From Pseudomonas lurida (lineage in GTDB: Bacteria > Pseudomonadota > Gammaproteobacteria > Pseudomonadales > Pseudomonadaceae), in contig NZ_PDJB01000001.1 in assembly GCF_002563895.1 (NCBI RefSeq), forward strand, positions 3,703,501 through 3,767,500: a DNA stretch of 64,000 nucleotides. The letters run 5' to 3'. The notes under the pieces were generated by a model, which was not told the DNA's origin, did no database searches, and was given only the letters and a program-made list of their open reading frames with translations. Positions 30,442-44,314 of this stretch are shown piece after piece. How positions within the stretch are numbered: the stretch's first letter is position 1; every line of letters starts with the position of its first letter. A program made the position numbers and the translations under genes.

Positions 30442-30660
30442 ATGTCGAAAGAAGACAGCTTCGAAATGGAAGGCACTGTCGTCGACACCCTGCCCAACAC
30501 CATGTTTCGTGTGGAGTTGGAAAATGGGCACGTCGTAACCGCGCATATCTCCGGCAAGATGCGCAAGAACTACATTCGTATTCTTACCGGTGACAAAGTG
30601 CGCGTCGAGCTGACGCCCTATGACTTGAGCAAAGGGCGCATCACTTACCGCGCTCGTTAA
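30442..30660 (+). CDS. infA: Translation initiation factor IF-1
   Basis: A 72-residue S1/OB-fold protein that occupies the ribosomal A site during initiation. The sequence [19 protein letters not shown] is the standard N-terminus. [20 protein letters not shown] carries the OB core, and the end is KGRITYRAR. An in-frame upstream extension is open but not used by the family. A strong terminator follows 14 bases after the stop codon. Confidence 0.97.
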
Positions 30661-30673
30661 GCAAGTCAATACA

Positions 30674-30700
30674 AGACGCCCGGTTATGCCGGGCGTTTTT
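30674..30700 (+). terminator. Terminator after infA
   Basis: Stem ACGCCCGG/CCGGGCGT with a TTATG loop, followed by TTTTTG. Confidence 0.9.
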
Positions 30701-30755
30701 GTGTGTGCGCTATTTAACTATCGCCACTTGACCCCACAGCTGACACGCAGGCAGC

Positions 30756-30783
30756 AAAAAGGCGCCTTGGGGCGCCTTTTTGT
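30756..30783. terminator. Bidirectional terminator between infA and clpA
   Basis: Stem AAAAAGGCGCC/GGCGCCTTTTT with a TTGG loop. The T runs on both strands let it end clpA transcripts as well as readthrough from infA. Confidence 0.9.
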
Positions 30784-30799
30784 TGTGTCGCGACCGCTA

Positions 30800-33070
30800 T
30801 CAGGCCATTTCAGCCGTGGTCTCGAACTCGAAGGTCAGCTCGCCGTCCTTCAGGTCGATATGCACCACGCCACCATGGTCGGAGAGTTCGCCAAACAGGA
30901 TCTCCTCGGCCAATGGCCGCTTGATCTTGTCCTGGATCAGACGCGCCATTGGGCGAGCGCCCATTGATGCATCGTAACCACCCTCCGCCAGCCAGTTGCG
31001 CGCCGCGTCCGTCACATCCAGCTGCACGCGCTTGTCTTCCAGCTGCGCCTGGAGCTCGGTGAGGAACTTGTCCACCACGCTCTTGATAACCTCATGGCTG
31101 AGGCGACCAAACTGGATAATGGTGTCCAGGCGGTTGCGGAACTCCGGCGTGAAGCTCTTCTTGATCACTTCCATCGCATCGGAGGAGTGATCCTGATGCG
31201 TGAAGCCGATCGAAGCCCGCGCGGCCGTTTCAGCGCCGGCGTTGGTGGTCATGATCACGATCACGTTGCGGAAGTCCGCCTTGCGGCCGTTGTTGTCGGT
31301 CAGGGTCCCGTGGTCCATCACTTGCAGCAGCAAGTTGAAGACTTCGGGGTGGGCCTTCTCGATTTCATCGAGCAGCAATACGCAATGCGGCTGCTTGGTG
31401 ATCGCTTCGGTCAACAGACCACCCTGGTCGAAGCCGACATAGCCCGGAGGCGCACCGATCAGGCGCGAGACAGTATGGCGCTCCATGTACTCGGACATGT
31501 CGAACCGCACCAGCTCAATACCCATGGCCTTGGCCAACTGCCGTGCCGCTTCGGTCTTGCCGACGCCGGTCGGGCCAGCAAACAGGAACGAGCCCACCGG
31601 CTTGTCAGGCGACTTGAGGCCCGCACGCGACAGCTTGATCGCCGTTGAGAGCGCGTCGATGGCTGCATCCTGGCCGAACACGGTGAGCTTGAGGTCACGC
31701 TCCAGGTTACGCAGCAGCTCCTTGTCAGAACTGTTGACGTGCTTAGGCGGAATCCGCGCGATCTTCGCCACGATGTCCTCGACCTGAGGCACGTCGATGC
31801 GTTTGACACGCTTCTCGACCGGCTGCAGGCGCTGGTAGGCACCCGCCTCGTCGATCACGTCGATGGCCTTGTCGGGCATATGCCGGTCATTGATATAGCG
31901 CGACGCCAGCTCAGCCGCCGAGCGCAGCGCTTCATCGGTGTACTCGATGCCGTGGTGCGCTTCGAAACGCCCCTTGAGCCCGCGCAGGATGCCGATGGTG
32001 TCTTCAACCGAAGGCTCGGACACGTCGACCTTCTGGAAGCGACGCGCCAAGGCACGGTCTTTCTCGAAGATGCCGCGGAATTCCTGGAACGTGGTCGAAC
32101 CGATGCAGCGGATATCACCCGACGACAGCAGCGGCTTGAGGAGGTTGGAGGCATCCATCACCCCACCGGATGCAGCGCCCGCACCAATGATGGTGTGGAT
32201 TTCATCGATGAACAGGATCGCCTGTGGACGTTTTTTCAGCTCACCGAGCAACGCCTTGAAGCGCTTCTCGAAATCGCCACGGTACTTGGTCCCGGCGAGT
32301 AGCGCGCCCAGGTCAAGGGAGTAGACGACGCTGTTCGCCAGCAGGTCCGGTACCTGGTTGTCCACGATGCGCTTGGCCAGGCCTTCGGCAATCGCGGTTT
32401 TACCCACGCCAGCCTCACCCACCAGCAACGGGTTGTTCTTGCGTCGACGCGCCAGGATCTGCGCGACGCGCTCAACCTCGAGTTCACGACCCACCAGCGG
32501 ATCGATCCGCCCCTGGCGCGCCAGTTCGTTGAGGTTGCTGGCATAGGCATCCAGTGGATTGCCCGAAGAGGAAGACTCACCGCCCTCATCGTCCTGCATA
32601 TCCTGTTCACCCTCGGAATGATCGCCGTGCCCAGGCACCTTGGAGATACCGTGGGCGATGTAGTTGACGACATCGATACGGGCAACGCTCTGCTGTTTCA
32701 GCAGGAACACTGCCTGGCTTTCCTGTTCGCTGAAAATCGCCACCAGCACATTGGCGCCTGTGACTTCACGCTTACCGGAGCTCTGAACGTGGAAAACAGC
32801 ACGCTGCAATACCCGCTGGAAGCCCAGGGTTGGCTGGGTCTCACGGTCCTCGTCATGTACGGGGATCAGTGGCGTGGTGGAGTCGATAAACTCCTGCAGG
32901 TCGTGCTTGAGTTTGTCGAGGTTGGCGCCGCACGCACGCAGAACGGTGGCGGCAGCTTCGTTATCCAAAAGTGCCAGCAGCAGGTGCTCGACGGTCATGA
33001 ATTCATGACGCTTCGAACGGGCCTCCTTGAAGGCAAGATTGAGGGTGACTTCGAGCTCGCGGTTTAACAT
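30800..33070 (-). CDS. clpA: ATP-dependent Clp protease ATP-binding subunit ClpA
   Basis: A 756-residue AAA+ unfoldase that forms hexamers with ClpP and degrades SsrA-tagged and N-degron substrates. The N-domain (about 1-150) binds ClpS. The first AAA module has Walker A GEAGVGKT at 218-225 and the second has GPTGVGKT at 499-506. The Walker B motifs are [14 protein letters not shown] and [15 protein letters not shown]. The linker after the N-domain is acidic ([15 protein letters not shown]). clpS lies 29 bases upstream on the same strand. Length matches E. coli ClpA (758). Confidence 0.97.
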   Translation of the reverse strand: MLNRELEVTLNLAFKEARSKRHEFMTVEHLLLALLDNEAAATVLRACGANLDKLKHDLQEFIDSTTPLIPVHDEDRETQPTLGFQRVLQRAVFHVQSSGKREVTGANVLVAIFSEQESQAVFLLKQQSVARIDVVNYIAHGISKVPGHGDHSEGEQDMQDDEGGESSSSGNPLDAYASNLNELARQGRIDPLVGRELEVERVAQILARRRKNNPLLVGEAGVGKTAIAEGLAKRIVDNQVPDLLANSVVYSLDLGALLAGTKYRGDFEKRFKALLGELKKRPQAILFIDEIHTIIGAGAASGGVMDASNLLKPLLSSGDIRCIGSTTFQEFRGIFEKDRALARRFQKVDVSEPSVEDTIGILRGLKGRFEAHHGIEYTDEALRSAAELASRYINDRHMPDKAIDVIDEAGAYQRLQPVEKRVKRIDVPQVEDIVAKIARIPPKHVNSSDKELLRNLERDLKLTVFGQDAAIDALSTAIKLSRAGLKSPDKPVGSFLFAGPTGVGKTEAARQLAKAMGIELVRFDMSEYMERHTVSRLIGAPPGYVGFDQGGLLTEAITKQPHCVLLLDEIEKAHPEVFNLLLQVMDHGTLTDNNGRKADFRNVIVIMTTNAGAETAARASIGFTHQDHSSDAMEVIKKSFTPEFRNRLDTIIQFGRLSHEVIKSVVDKFLTELQAQLEDKRVQLDVTDAARNWLAEGGYDASMGARPMARLIQDKIKRPLAEEILFGELSDHGGVVHIDLKDGELTFEFETTAEMA

Positions 33071-33099
33071 AGCTTCACCTCATACCCAAGTGGTCGGCG

Positions 33100-33468
33100 T
33101 TAACCGTCCTTCTCGATTTCACAGAGTAGCGGATGCTGGCTTTCCCTGGCGTACTGGTTGACCTGCATGGCCTTTGTCTCGGCGATGTCGCGGGTAAACA
33201 CTCCACATACTGCCCGTCCTTCTGTGTGAACGGCCAGCATTACCTTGGTCGCCAACTCGCGGTTCAGGTTAAAAAACACCTCGAGCACTTCGACCACGAA
33301 ATCCATCGGTGTGTAGTCATCATTGAACAAAACCACCTTGTACATCGGCGGCGCCTGTAGAGCAGGCTTGGCCTCCTGAACAGCAATGCCTGCAGAACCG
33401 TCGTCATCATGTTCCTGATCCGGTCGATCCTGATTGAATGTTAGTCGAATCTGGCTGTTTGCATGCAT
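33100..33468 (-). CDS. clpS: ATP-dependent Clp protease adaptor ClpS
   Basis: A 122-residue adaptor that recognises N-terminal Leu, Phe, Trp and Tyr and hands substrates to ClpA. The core is [24 protein letters not shown], whose NDD and Met line the N-degron pocket, followed by [23 protein letters not shown]. The 40-residue acidic N-terminal tail ([11 protein letters not shown]) is the disordered extension that engages the ClpA pore. It is divergent from cspD across 225 bases. Confidence 0.96.
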   Translation of the reverse strand: MHANSQIRLTFNQDRPDQEHDDDGSAGIAVQEAKPALQAPPMYKVVLFNDDYTPMDFVVEVLEVFFNLNRELATKVMLAVHTEGRAVCGVFTRDIAETKAMQVNQYARESQHPLLCEIEKDG

Positions 33469-33693
33469 GGAAAGAAAGGTTCGTCAGTGGTTCAAATACA
33501 GTGGTGGGGGCGACCTGTCAGAATTTCAACTGCTGACCGGCCGGTCGCCTTGACTATCGGCGAAACGGTGTTACAACCAATAGAACCCACAGTGGGTAAA
33601 AAAGGTCCGCGCAGTCAACCTTATTTATTCGGGTTAGGACGGATAAACTGGATGATACTCCAGTGATGGAGTCTGGTGCAGAGGGATATGGGT

Positions 33694-33972
33694 ATGTCTG
33701 GCGTCAAGATCAGTGGCAAGGTCAAGTGGTTCAACAATGCCAAGGGATATGGCTTTATCAATGAGGAAGGGAAAACAGAGGACCTTTTTGCGCACTATTC
33801 AGCGATCATCATGGACGGGTACAAGACGCTGAAAGCGGGACAAGCAGTCACCTTTGAGATCATTCAAGGCCCAAAAGGGCTACACGCCGTGAATATCGAC
33901 ACAGCCAAGGCAGACGTTCTTGCCAGCCCCGCAGCACACGCGAGCGAAACAGAAAAGAAACAAACGGCCTGA
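33694..33972 (+). CDS. cspD: Cold-shock-domain protein CspD
   Basis: A 92-residue single-stranded nucleic-acid-binding protein. The cold-shock domain includes RNP1 (KGYGFI) and RNP2-like DLFAHYSAI, followed by [12 protein letters not shown] 25-residue Ala/Lys-rich tail extends past the fold. Placement next to clpS identifies it as the CspD type, which in E. coli inhibits replication in stationary phase and is degraded by Lon. Three nearby in-frame starts exist (33676, 33688, 33694). The last is chosen because AGAGGGA lies at proper spacing. Confidence 0.9.
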   Translation: MSGVKISGKVKWFNNAKGYGFINEEGKTEDLFAHYSAIIMDGYKTLKAGQAVTFEIIQGPKGLHAVNIDTAKADVLASPAAHASETEKKQTA

Positions 33973-34000
33973 TCCGCCGCCGAGCGCGCAGCGCGCGATA

Positions 34001-34040
34001 AAAAAACGGCCAACCCATCAATCTGGAATGGCCGTTTTTT
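34001..34040. terminator. Bidirectional terminator between cspD and icd
   Basis: AAAAAACGGCCA and TGGCCGTTTTTT arms flank a loop of about 16 bases, with poly-A/T on both sides, between convergent genes. Confidence 0.88.
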
Positions 34041-34053
34041 ATGCCCGCCTGCT

Positions 34054-35310
34054 TTACATGTGCGAGATCAACGCATCACCAAACCCAGACGACGACACCA
34101 GCTTCGCACCTTCCATCAGGCGCTCGAAGTCATAGGTCACGGTCTTGGCCGAAATCGCACCATTGGTGCCCTTGATGATCAAGTCGGCCGCCTCGGTCCA
34201 GCCCATGTGCCGTAGCATCATTTCCGCCGACAGAATCAAGGAACCCGGGTTGACCTGGTCCTTGCCCGCGTATTTGGGCGCGGTGCCGTGGGTCGCCTCG
34301 AACATCGCCACGGTATCCGACAGGTTTGCACCGGGCGCAATACCAATGCCCCCCACTTCCGCTGCCAGGGCATCGGAGAGGTAGTCGCCGTTCAGGTTGA
34401 GGGTGGCGATCACATCATACTCGGCCGGGCGCAGCAGGATCTGCTGGAGCATGGCGTCGGCAATGGCGTCCTTGACCACCACGTTCTTGCCGGTCTTCGG
34501 GTTCTTGAACTGCATCCACGGGCCGCCGTCGAGCAGCGTGGCACCGAATTCTTCGGCGGCCACTTCATACGCCCACTCCTTGAAGGCACCTTCGGTGAAC
34601 TTCATGATGTTGCCTTTGTGCACGATGGTCAGCGAGTCGCGGTCGTTATCCACTACATATTGCAGGGCTTTACGCGCCAGACGCTGAGTCCCCTCCTTCG
34701 AGACCGGCTTCACGCCAATCCCGCAATCCTGATCAAAACGGATCTTGGTGACGCCCATTTCCTCCTTGAGGAATTTGATCACCTTGATCGCCTCCGGCGA
34801 ACCCGCCTTCCACTCGATCCCGGCATAAATATCTTCGGAGTTTTCACGGAAGATGGTCATGTCCACGTCGCCAGGCTTCTTCACCGGGCTGGGCACACCT
34901 TCGAACCAGCGCACCGGGCGCAGGCATACATAAAGGTCGAGTTGCTGACGCAGCGCCACGTTCAACGAACGGATACCACCCCCGACCGGCGTGGTCAGCG
35001 GGCCCTTGATGGACACCACGTAATCCTTGACCGCATCCAGGGTTTCCTGGGGCAGCCAGGTGTCCTGGTCGTAGACTTGAGTTGCTTTCTCACCGGCGTA
35101 AACCTCCATCCACGAGATTTTTCGCTTGCCGCCGTAGGCCTTTTCAACAGCTGCGTCGACCACCTTGATCATCACCGGGCTGATGTCGACGCCGATACCG
35201 TCACCTTCGATGTAAGGGATGATCGGTTGGTCAGGAACATTGAGAGAATGGTCTGCATTGACGGTGATTTTGTCGCCGACTGCCGGAACCTGAATCTTCT
35301 TGTATCCCAT
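34054..35310 (-). CDS. icd: Isocitrate dehydrogenase (NADP+), homodimeric type
   Basis: A 418-residue TCA-cycle enzyme converting isocitrate to 2-oxoglutarate. The N-terminus is [18 protein letters not shown]. The substrate and phosphorylation loop is [13 protein letters not shown], in which the Ser is the site that AceK phosphorylates in E. coli. The metal-binding region lies in [20 protein letters not shown], and [19 protein letters not shown] belongs to the NADP site. GGAG lies 8 bases before the ATG at 35310; a second ATG 4 codons earlier has no such site. It is divergent from idh, the unrelated monomeric isoenzyme. Confidence 0.96.
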   Translation of the reverse strand: MGYKKIQVPAVGDKITVNADHSLNVPDQPIIPYIEGDGIGVDISPVMIKVVDAAVEKAYGGKRKISWMEVYAGEKATQVYDQDTWLPQETLDAVKDYVVSIKGPLTTPVGGGIRSLNVALRQQLDLYVCLRPVRWFEGVPSPVKKPGDVDMTIFRENSEDIYAGIEWKAGSPEAIKVIKFLKEEMGVTKIRFDQDCGIGVKPVSKEGTQRLARKALQYVVDNDRDSLTIVHKGNIMKFTEGAFKEWAYEVAAEEFGATLLDGGPWMQFKNPKTGKNVVVKDAIADAMLQQILLRPAEYDVIATLNLNGDYLSDALAAEVGGIGIAPGANLSDTVAMFEATHGTAPKYAGKDQVNPGSLILSAEMMLRHMGWTEAADLIIKGTNGAISAKTVTYDFERLMEGAKLVSSSGFGDALISHM

Positions 35311-38029
<2,719 letters not shown>

Positions 38030-38046
38030 GTTGTAAGGCAATATCG

Positions 38047-38075
38047 CAAACCCCGGCCAAGTGCCGGGGTTTGTG
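38047..38075 (+). terminator. Terminator after idh
   Basis: Stem CAAACCCCGG/CCGGGGTTTG with a CCAAGTG loop, followed by TGTTTTC. Confidence 0.85.
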
Positions 38076-38206
38076 TTTTCAAGCCCCAAGCAAGCGCAAC
38101 AATTGCGAAAGAATCTAATGAACTGTCAGTTCTGACAGGTGACTTGCCCCGCCCCTGAACACCATCATTCTCCCGTAACGACTGAGCCAAAACGGGAGGA
38201 CTTACA

Positions 38207-38614
38207 ATGTCGCGCACCAACTGCCTATTAGCCCTGGGCGCTTTCCTCCTGACGTTGCTGCCCTTGGCGAACGCCGGCCAAAACGTTCAGATGACGTATT
38301 TCCTCAGCGCAAGTTTTACCTGCCTGAACGGCAACACAACGCCTGGGTACAGCGTTTATGTAGTCGGCTCACACCGTGAGATCGGGGAATGGAAAACGGA
38401 AAACGCGGTGTTACTCACCACGACACGCGCGGATTATCCGAAATGGACTGGGCAGGTGCGATTTTCGGGCGTCCAACTCGATGAGAAGGTGCAATGGAAG
38501 TGCATTATCCGCAACGAAGCCCCCCCATACGATGTCAAGGAATGGCAGCCCGACCCAAACAGCGAGGTGATATTGAAATTCTCCCCGCAAGCGCAGGCCA
38601 CCGCTTCGTTCTGA
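38207..38614 (+). CDS. Secreted free-standing CBM20 (starch-binding) domain protein
   Basis: 135 residues: a signal peptide ending at ANA (residues 21-23), then a single CBM20-like beta-sandwich of about 105 residues. CBM20 features are GYSVYVVGSHREIGEWKTENAVLL, where the buried Gly and Trp of site 1 lie, the later PKWTGQVRF, and VQWKCIIRN with a Trp/Lys pair. Cys39 and Cys99 could form a disulfide. No catalytic domain is attached or adjacent. The product should be periplasmic or exported and could bind alpha-glucans. AACGGGAGGA stands upstream of the ATG. It is monocistronic. Confidence 0.8.
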   Translation: MSRTNCLLALGAFLLTLLPLANAGQNVQMTYFLSASFTCLNGNTTPGYSVYVVGSHREIGEWKTENAVLLTTTRADYPKWTGQVRFSGVQLDEKVQWKCIIRNEAPPYDVKEWQPDPNSEVILKFSPQAQATASF

Positions 38615-38682
38615 GCAACACAGGCGCCCGGGGGGGTATCATGCAGGTTGCCTGAACAACGACCTGCATTCGAGAGCCACAT

Positions 38683-39129
38683 ATGACCTGGCAACCCCAC
38701 ATTACCGTCGCCACCATCGTCGAAGACAACGGCCGCTTCCTGATGGTCGAAGAACTCAAGGGCGGCCGCGCCGTACTCAACCAGCCTGCCGGCCACCTCG
38801 ACCCGCACGAAACCCTTACCCAAGCCGCCGTACGCGAGACCCTCGAGGAGACCGGCTGGGACGTCGAGGCCACCGGCATAGTCGGCATCTACCTGTACAC
38901 CGCCCCGAGCAACGGCGTGACCTACCAGCGTGTGTGCTTCATCGCCAAGGCCCTGAAACACCATCCCGACTATCAGCTCGACGAAGGCATCGTGCGCGCC
39001 CGCTGGCTCACTCGCGACGAACTGATGGACCTGCGCGAGGACTGGCGCAGCGAGCTGATCATTCGCTGTATCGACGATTATCTGGCCGGCCACTGCCACA
39101 GTCTCGAATTGATCCGCCCTTCTCTTTAG
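38683..39129 (+). CDS. Nudix hydrolase (NudJ-like phosphatase)
   Basis: A 148-residue hydrolase. The Nudix box spans about 37-59: GHLDPHETLTQAAVRETLEETGW, with the expected REXXEE metal ligands. The start MTWQPHITVATIVEDNGRFLMVEE and C-terminal ARWLTRDELMDLREDWRS match NudJ/YmfB, which removes phosphate from HMP-PP and nucleotides. It lies 59 bases upstream of mnmA and is probably co-transcribed, as in other gammaproteobacteria. Confidence 0.9.
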   Translation: MTWQPHITVATIVEDNGRFLMVEELKGGRAVLNQPAGHLDPHETLTQAAVRETLEETGWDVEATGIVGIYLYTAPSNGVTYQRVCFIAKALKHHPDYQLDEGIVRARWLTRDELMDLREDWRSELIIRCIDDYLAGHCHSLELIRPSL

Positions 39130-39188
39130 CCTTGAAGGCTTGAGCCTGATAGAATCGCGTCCTTTTTCAAGACACCCGTTGAAACCCT

Positions 39189-40313
39189 ATGCGTGATCCA
39201 GCCCCTTCTGACACACAAAAGAAGCGCGTCATCGTCGGCATGTCCGGCGGCGTGGACTCTTCCGTTTCCGCCGTTCTGCTCATGGAGCAGGGTTATGAGG
39301 TGGAAGGCCTGTTCATGAAGAACTGGGAAGAAGACGATGGAACGGAATATTGCACCGCCATGGACGACCTGGCAGACGCCCAGGCCGTGTGTGACAAAAT
39401 TGGCATCAAGCTGCACACCGCCAACTTCGCCGCCGAGTACTGGGACAACGTGTTCGAACACTTCCTGGCCGAATACAAGGCCGGCCGCACGCCGAACCCG
39501 GACATCCTGTGCAACCGCGAGATCAAGTTCAAGGCGTTCCTCGACTACGCCATGATGCTCGGCGCCGACCTGATCGCCACTGGCCATTACGTGCGTCGCC
39601 GCGATATCGACGGCCGCACCGAACTGCTCAAGGGCCTGGACCCGAACAAGGACCAGAGTTACTTCCTGCACGCCGTCGGCGGCGAACAGATCGCCAAGAC
39701 CCTGTTCCCGGTGGGCGAGCTGGAAAAACCCGAAGTGCGCAAGATCGCCGAGAAGCACGGCCTGGCCACCGCCAAGAAGAAGGATTCCACCGGAATCTGC
39801 TTTATTGGCGAGCGCCGCTTCAGCGACTTCCTCAAGCAGTACCTGCCGGCGCAACCGGGTGAAATCAAGACCACTGACGGTGAAGTGATCGGCCGCCACC
39901 ATGGCCTGATGTACCACACCATCGGCCAGCGCCAGGGCCTGGGCATTGGCGGCTTGAAAGACGCCGGCGAAGAGCCGTGGTACGTGCTGGTCAAGGACCT
40001 GGAGCACAACGTGTTGATCGTTGGCCAGGGCAACGAACACCCGCTGCTGTTCTCCGGCGCCCTGCTCGCCTCCGAGATCTATTGGGTCAACCCGATCGAC
40101 TTGAGCACGCCACGCCGCCTGACCGCCAAAGTGCGCTATCGCCAGAGCGACCAGCCATGCACCCTGGAAAAAACCGCCACCGGCTACCGCGCCACCTTCG
40201 ATGACCCGCAACGCGCGGTCACCCCAGGCCAGTCCGTGGTGTTCTATGACGGCGAAATTTGCCTGGGCGGCGGCGTGATTGAAGTCGCAGAAGCCTGGAG
40301 CAACCCGGCATGA
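39189..40313 (+). CDS. mnmA: tRNA-specific 2-thiouridylase MnmA
   Basis: A 374-residue PP-loop enzyme that thiolates U34 of Lys, Glu and Gln tRNAs using sulfur received from TusE (encoded at 18.4 kb). The PP-loop is GMSGGVDSS at 17-25. The catalytic Cys108 ([12 protein letters not shown]) and the sulfur-accepting Cys204 ([12 protein letters not shown]) are both present. The C-terminal beta-barrel contains [18 protein letters not shown]. It overlaps hflD by 4 bases. Confidence 0.96.
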   Translation: MRDPAPSDTQKKRVIVGMSGGVDSSVSAVLLMEQGYEVEGLFMKNWEEDDGTEYCTAMDDLADAQAVCDKIGIKLHTANFAAEYWDNVFEHFLAEYKAGRTPNPDILCNREIKFKAFLDYAMMLGADLIATGHYVRRRDIDGRTELLKGLDPNKDQSYFLHAVGGEQIAKTLFPVGELEKPEVRKIAEKHGLATAKKKDSTGICFIGERRFSDFLKQYLPAQPGEIKTTDGEVIGRHHGLMYHTIGQRQGLGIGGLKDAGEEPWYVLVKDLEHNVLIVGQGNEHPLLFSGALLASEIYWVNPIDLSTPRRLTAKVRYRQSDQPCTLEKTATGYRATFDDPQRAVTPGQSVVFYDGEICLGGGVIEVAEAWSNPA

Positions 40314-40933
40314 GCCCGACCCAGGAGCAATTGACGGCACTCGGCGGGGTTTTCCTCGCAGCGGTGCTGGTCGACAAGATCGCCAAGACCGGCCAAGTCA
40401 CCGAGGCGGGCCTGACCTGCATGCTCGGCAGCCTGCTGATCCGTGACCCCAAGGACACCCTGGAAGTCTACGGCGGCGATGACCTGGCGCTGCGCGAAGG
40501 CTATCGCGCCCTGATCGGCGCGCTGGAACGCGACCCCAGCACCCTGCAGCGCGAGCCGCTGCGCTATGCCCTGTCGATGCTTGGCCTTGAGCGTCAACTG
40601 GCCAAGCGCGATGACCTGCTGGAGACCATCGGCAAGCGCCTGCCGCAGATCCAGTCGCAGGTGGAACACTTTGGCCCGGCCCATGAAAACGTGATCGCGG
40701 CCTGTGGCGCGCTGTACCAGGACACCTTGAGCACCTTGCGCCAGCGGATCCAGGTTCACGGCGACATGCGCAACCTGCAGCAACCGAACAACGCCTCGAA
40801 AATCCGCGCCCTGCTCCTGGCCGGTATTCGTTCGGCGCGGTTGTGGCGCCAGTTGGGCGGTCATCGTTGGCAGTTGGTGATCAGCCGGCGCAAATTGCTC
40901 AAAGAGCTTTACCCGTTGATGCGCAACGAATAA
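40310..40933 (+). CDS. hflD: High frequency lysogenization protein HflD homologue
   Basis: A 207-residue mostly helical protein. HflD in E. coli is a membrane-peripheral factor that binds phage lambda CII. The family start [23 protein letters not shown] and the segments [29 protein letters not shown] and [21 protein letters not shown] are recognisable. The bacterial role outside phage infection is unclear. The mnmA-hflD-purB order is conserved. Its ATG overlaps the mnmA stop. Confidence 0.92.
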   Translation: MSPTQEQLTALGGVFLAAVLVDKIAKTGQVTEAGLTCMLGSLLIRDPKDTLEVYGGDDLALREGYRALIGALERDPSTLQREPLRYALSMLGLERQLAKRDDLLETIGKRLPQIQSQVEHFGPAHENVIAACGALYQDTLSTLRQRIQVHGDMRNLQQPNNASKIRALLLAGIRSARLWRQLGGHRWQLVISRRKLLKELYPLMRNE

Positions 40934-40971
40934 GTCGCAGCAGCAGGCCTTTTTCAAGCCGTTACGCGTAA

Positions 40972-42429
<1,458 letters not shown>

Positions 42430-42448
42430 TCCAAGCAAGACCCTTTGA

Positions 42449-42477
42449 GACGCCCGGCCGCGCCGGGCGTTTTTATT
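42449..42477 (+). terminator. Terminator after purB
   Basis: Stem ACGCCCGG/CCGGGCGT with a CCGCG loop, followed by TTTTATT. Confidence 0.9.
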
Positions 42478-42513
42478 CCAGTCTGAAAAGTGCTTTTTTT
42501 CAATAGGTTACAC

Positions 42514-43680
42514 ATGAATCCTGATATCCCTCTTCAACTTTTGGGCGGCATCACAGCCCGGGAATTCCTGCGCGACTACTGGCAGAAAAAACCGTTGCTG
42601 ATCCGCCAGGCCATCCCTGATTTCGAAAGCCCGATCGATGCCGACGAACTGGCCGGCCTGGCACTGGAAGAAGAAGTCGAGTCGCGCCTGGTGATCGAGC
42701 ACGGCGAGCGTCCGTGGGAGCTGCGTCGCGGCCCGTTCGCTGAAGACGCGTTCAGCACGCTGCCCGAGCGCGAGTGGACCCTGCTGGTGCAGGCGGTCGA
42801 CCAGTTCGTGCCGGAAGTCGCCGAGCTGCTGGAGCACTTTCGCTTCCTGCCAAGCTGGCGCATCGACGATGTGATGATCAGCTTTGCTGCCCCGGGTGGC
42901 AGCGTCGGCCCGCACTTCGATAACTATGATGTGTTCCTGCTGCAGGCCCAAGGCAAGCGCAACTGGAAAATCGGCCAGATGTGCAACTCCGAAAGCCCGC
43001 TGTTGCAGCACGCCGACCTGCGCATCCTCGCCGAATTCGAAGAAAGCGCCGAATGGGTGCTGGAACCGGGCGACATGCTGTACCTGCCGCCGCGCCTGGC
43101 GCACTTCGGCATCGCCGAAGATGACTGCATGACCTACTCCGTAGGTTTCCGTGCACCGAGCGCCGCCGAAGTGCTGACCCACTTTACCGACTTCCTCAGC
43201 CAGTACCTGACTGACGAAGAGCGCTACACCGATGCCGACGCCCAGCCGGCCAGCGACCCGCACCAGATCCAAGGCGACGCGCTGGACCGACTCAAGAGCC
43301 TGCTGGCCGAGCACATGAGCGACGAGCGCATGCTGCTGACCTGGTTCGGCCAGTTCATGACCGAGCCGCGCTACCCCGAACTGGTGGCCGGTGAAGAACT
43401 GGGCGAAGAAGATTTCATCAGCAGCCTGCAAGACGGCGCAATCCTGGTGCGCAACCCAAGCGCGCGCCTGGCCTGGTCGGAAGTGGACGACGACGTCCTG
43501 CTGTTCGCCAGCGGCCAGAGCCGCTACCTGCCGGGCAAGCTGCGCGAGCTGTTGAAGCTGGTGTGCTCGGCCGATGCACTGCACAGCGAGAACCTGGGCG
43601 AGTGGCTGGCGGACGAAGACGGCCGCGACCTGCTGTGCGAATTGGTCAAGCAAGGAAGCCTGGGATTTGCCGATGAATAA
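42514..43680 (+). CDS. roxA: Ribosomal protein uL16 arginine hydroxylase RoxA (YcfD, JmjC/cupin oxygenase)
   Basis: A 388-residue 2-oxoglutarate/Fe(II) oxygenase that hydroxylates an arginine of ribosomal protein uL16. The iron ligands are His134 and Asp136 (GPHFDNYDVF) and His197 (RLAHFGIA). The JmjC core spans about 95-225. A helical dimerisation region and C-terminal winged helix (about 230-388) follow, as in YcfD. The ATG at 42514 (MNPDIPLQLLGG) is chosen over an in-frame ATG 8 codons earlier. It overlaps the GNAT gene by 8 bases. Confidence 0.93.
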   Translation: MNPDIPLQLLGGITAREFLRDYWQKKPLLIRQAIPDFESPIDADELAGLALEEEVESRLVIEHGERPWELRRGPFAEDAFSTLPEREWTLLVQAVDQFVPEVAELLEHFRFLPSWRIDDVMISFAAPGGSVGPHFDNYDVFLLQAQGKRNWKIGQMCNSESPLLQHADLRILAEFEESAEWVLEPGDMLYLPPRLAHFGIAEDDCMTYSVGFRAPSAAEVLTHFTDFLSQYLTDEERYTDADAQPASDPHQIQGDALDRLKSLLAEHMSDERMLLTWFGQFMTEPRYPELVAGEELGEEDFISSLQDGAILVRNPSARLAWSEVDDDVLLFASGQSRYLPGKLRELLKLVCSADALHSENLGEWLADEDGRDLLCELVKQGSLGFADE

Positions 43681-44095
43681 GATTCACGTAAGTGTCGCGG
43701 ACTGGCGAAAGGATATCGACGAGATTCGGCGCATTCGTGAAACGGTATTTGTCGCCGAACAGTCGGTTCCACCCGAACTGGAGTGGGACGCGGACGACGC
43801 CGGCGCAGTGCATTTCCTTGCCTTCGAAGGCGACTTCCCAATCGGTACCGCGCGCCTGCTGCCCAGCGGCGAGATCGGGCGCGTGTCGGTCCTCAAGGAC
43901 TGGCGCGGGCTCAAAGTCGGCGACAAGCTGATGGAAGCAGTGATTGGCGTGGCCGAACAACGCGGCCAGACCAGGCAGTTCCTGAGTGCACAGGTGTATG
44001 CGGCGCCCTTCTATGAGCGGCTGGGCTTCAAGATCGTCAGCGACGAGTTCCTTGAGGTCGGGATTCCGCACGTGGATATGGTGCGCGAAGGCTGA
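43673..44095 (+). CDS. GNAT-family N-acetyltransferase
   Basis: A 140-residue acetyltransferase of the ElaA/YjcF-like GNAT group. The acetyl-CoA loop is in GEIGRVSVLKDWRGLKVGDKLMEAV, with the pyrophosphate-binding pattern R-G-x-K-V-G. The C-terminal QVYAAPFYERLGFKIVSDEFLEVGIPHVDM is characteristic of this subgroup. The acceptor substrate is unknown. Its start lies inside the last codons of roxA (8-base overlap), indicating co-translation. Confidence 0.88.
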   Translation: MNKIHVSVADWRKDIDEIRRIRETVFVAEQSVPPELEWDADDAGAVHFLAFEGDFPIGTARLLPSGEIGRVSVLKDWRGLKVGDKLMEAVIGVAEQRGQTRQFLSAQVYAAPFYERLGFKIVSDEFLEVGIPHVDMVREG

Positions 44096-44116
44096 TCCAA
44101 GACCGAGGCGCTCCAA

Positions 44117-44180
44117 TCGCAGGCAAGCCAGCTCCCACACGTGGAATGTATGCTCCCAGGGCAGCTGGGTTGCCTGCGAT
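44117..44180. repeat. REPIN-like inverted pair
   Basis: Units at 44117-44139 (ATCGCAGGCAAGCCAGCTCC and on) and 44159-44180 (CAGCTGGGTTGCCTGCGAT) are inverted. The sequence is a diverged REP type with CAGGC in place of CGGGC, like the solitary unit at 15983. Confidence 0.75.
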
Positions 44181-44198
44181 AGCCGTATCAGCAATACC

Positions 44199-44236
44199 AA
44201 AAAGGCCCTGTCATCCACCGATGCCAGGGCCTTTTA
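44199..44236 (+). terminator. Terminator after the roxA-GNAT pair
   Basis: AAAAGGCCCTG and CAGGGCCTTTT arms separated by about 14 bases, ending in TTTTA. Confidence 0.8.
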
Positions 44237-44314
44237 CCGTCTACGATTCAACTTGCGACCCGACGGGCCGACAAACTGGCACTATCACGCCTTTGACTCG
44301 CAGAGATAACGGAC

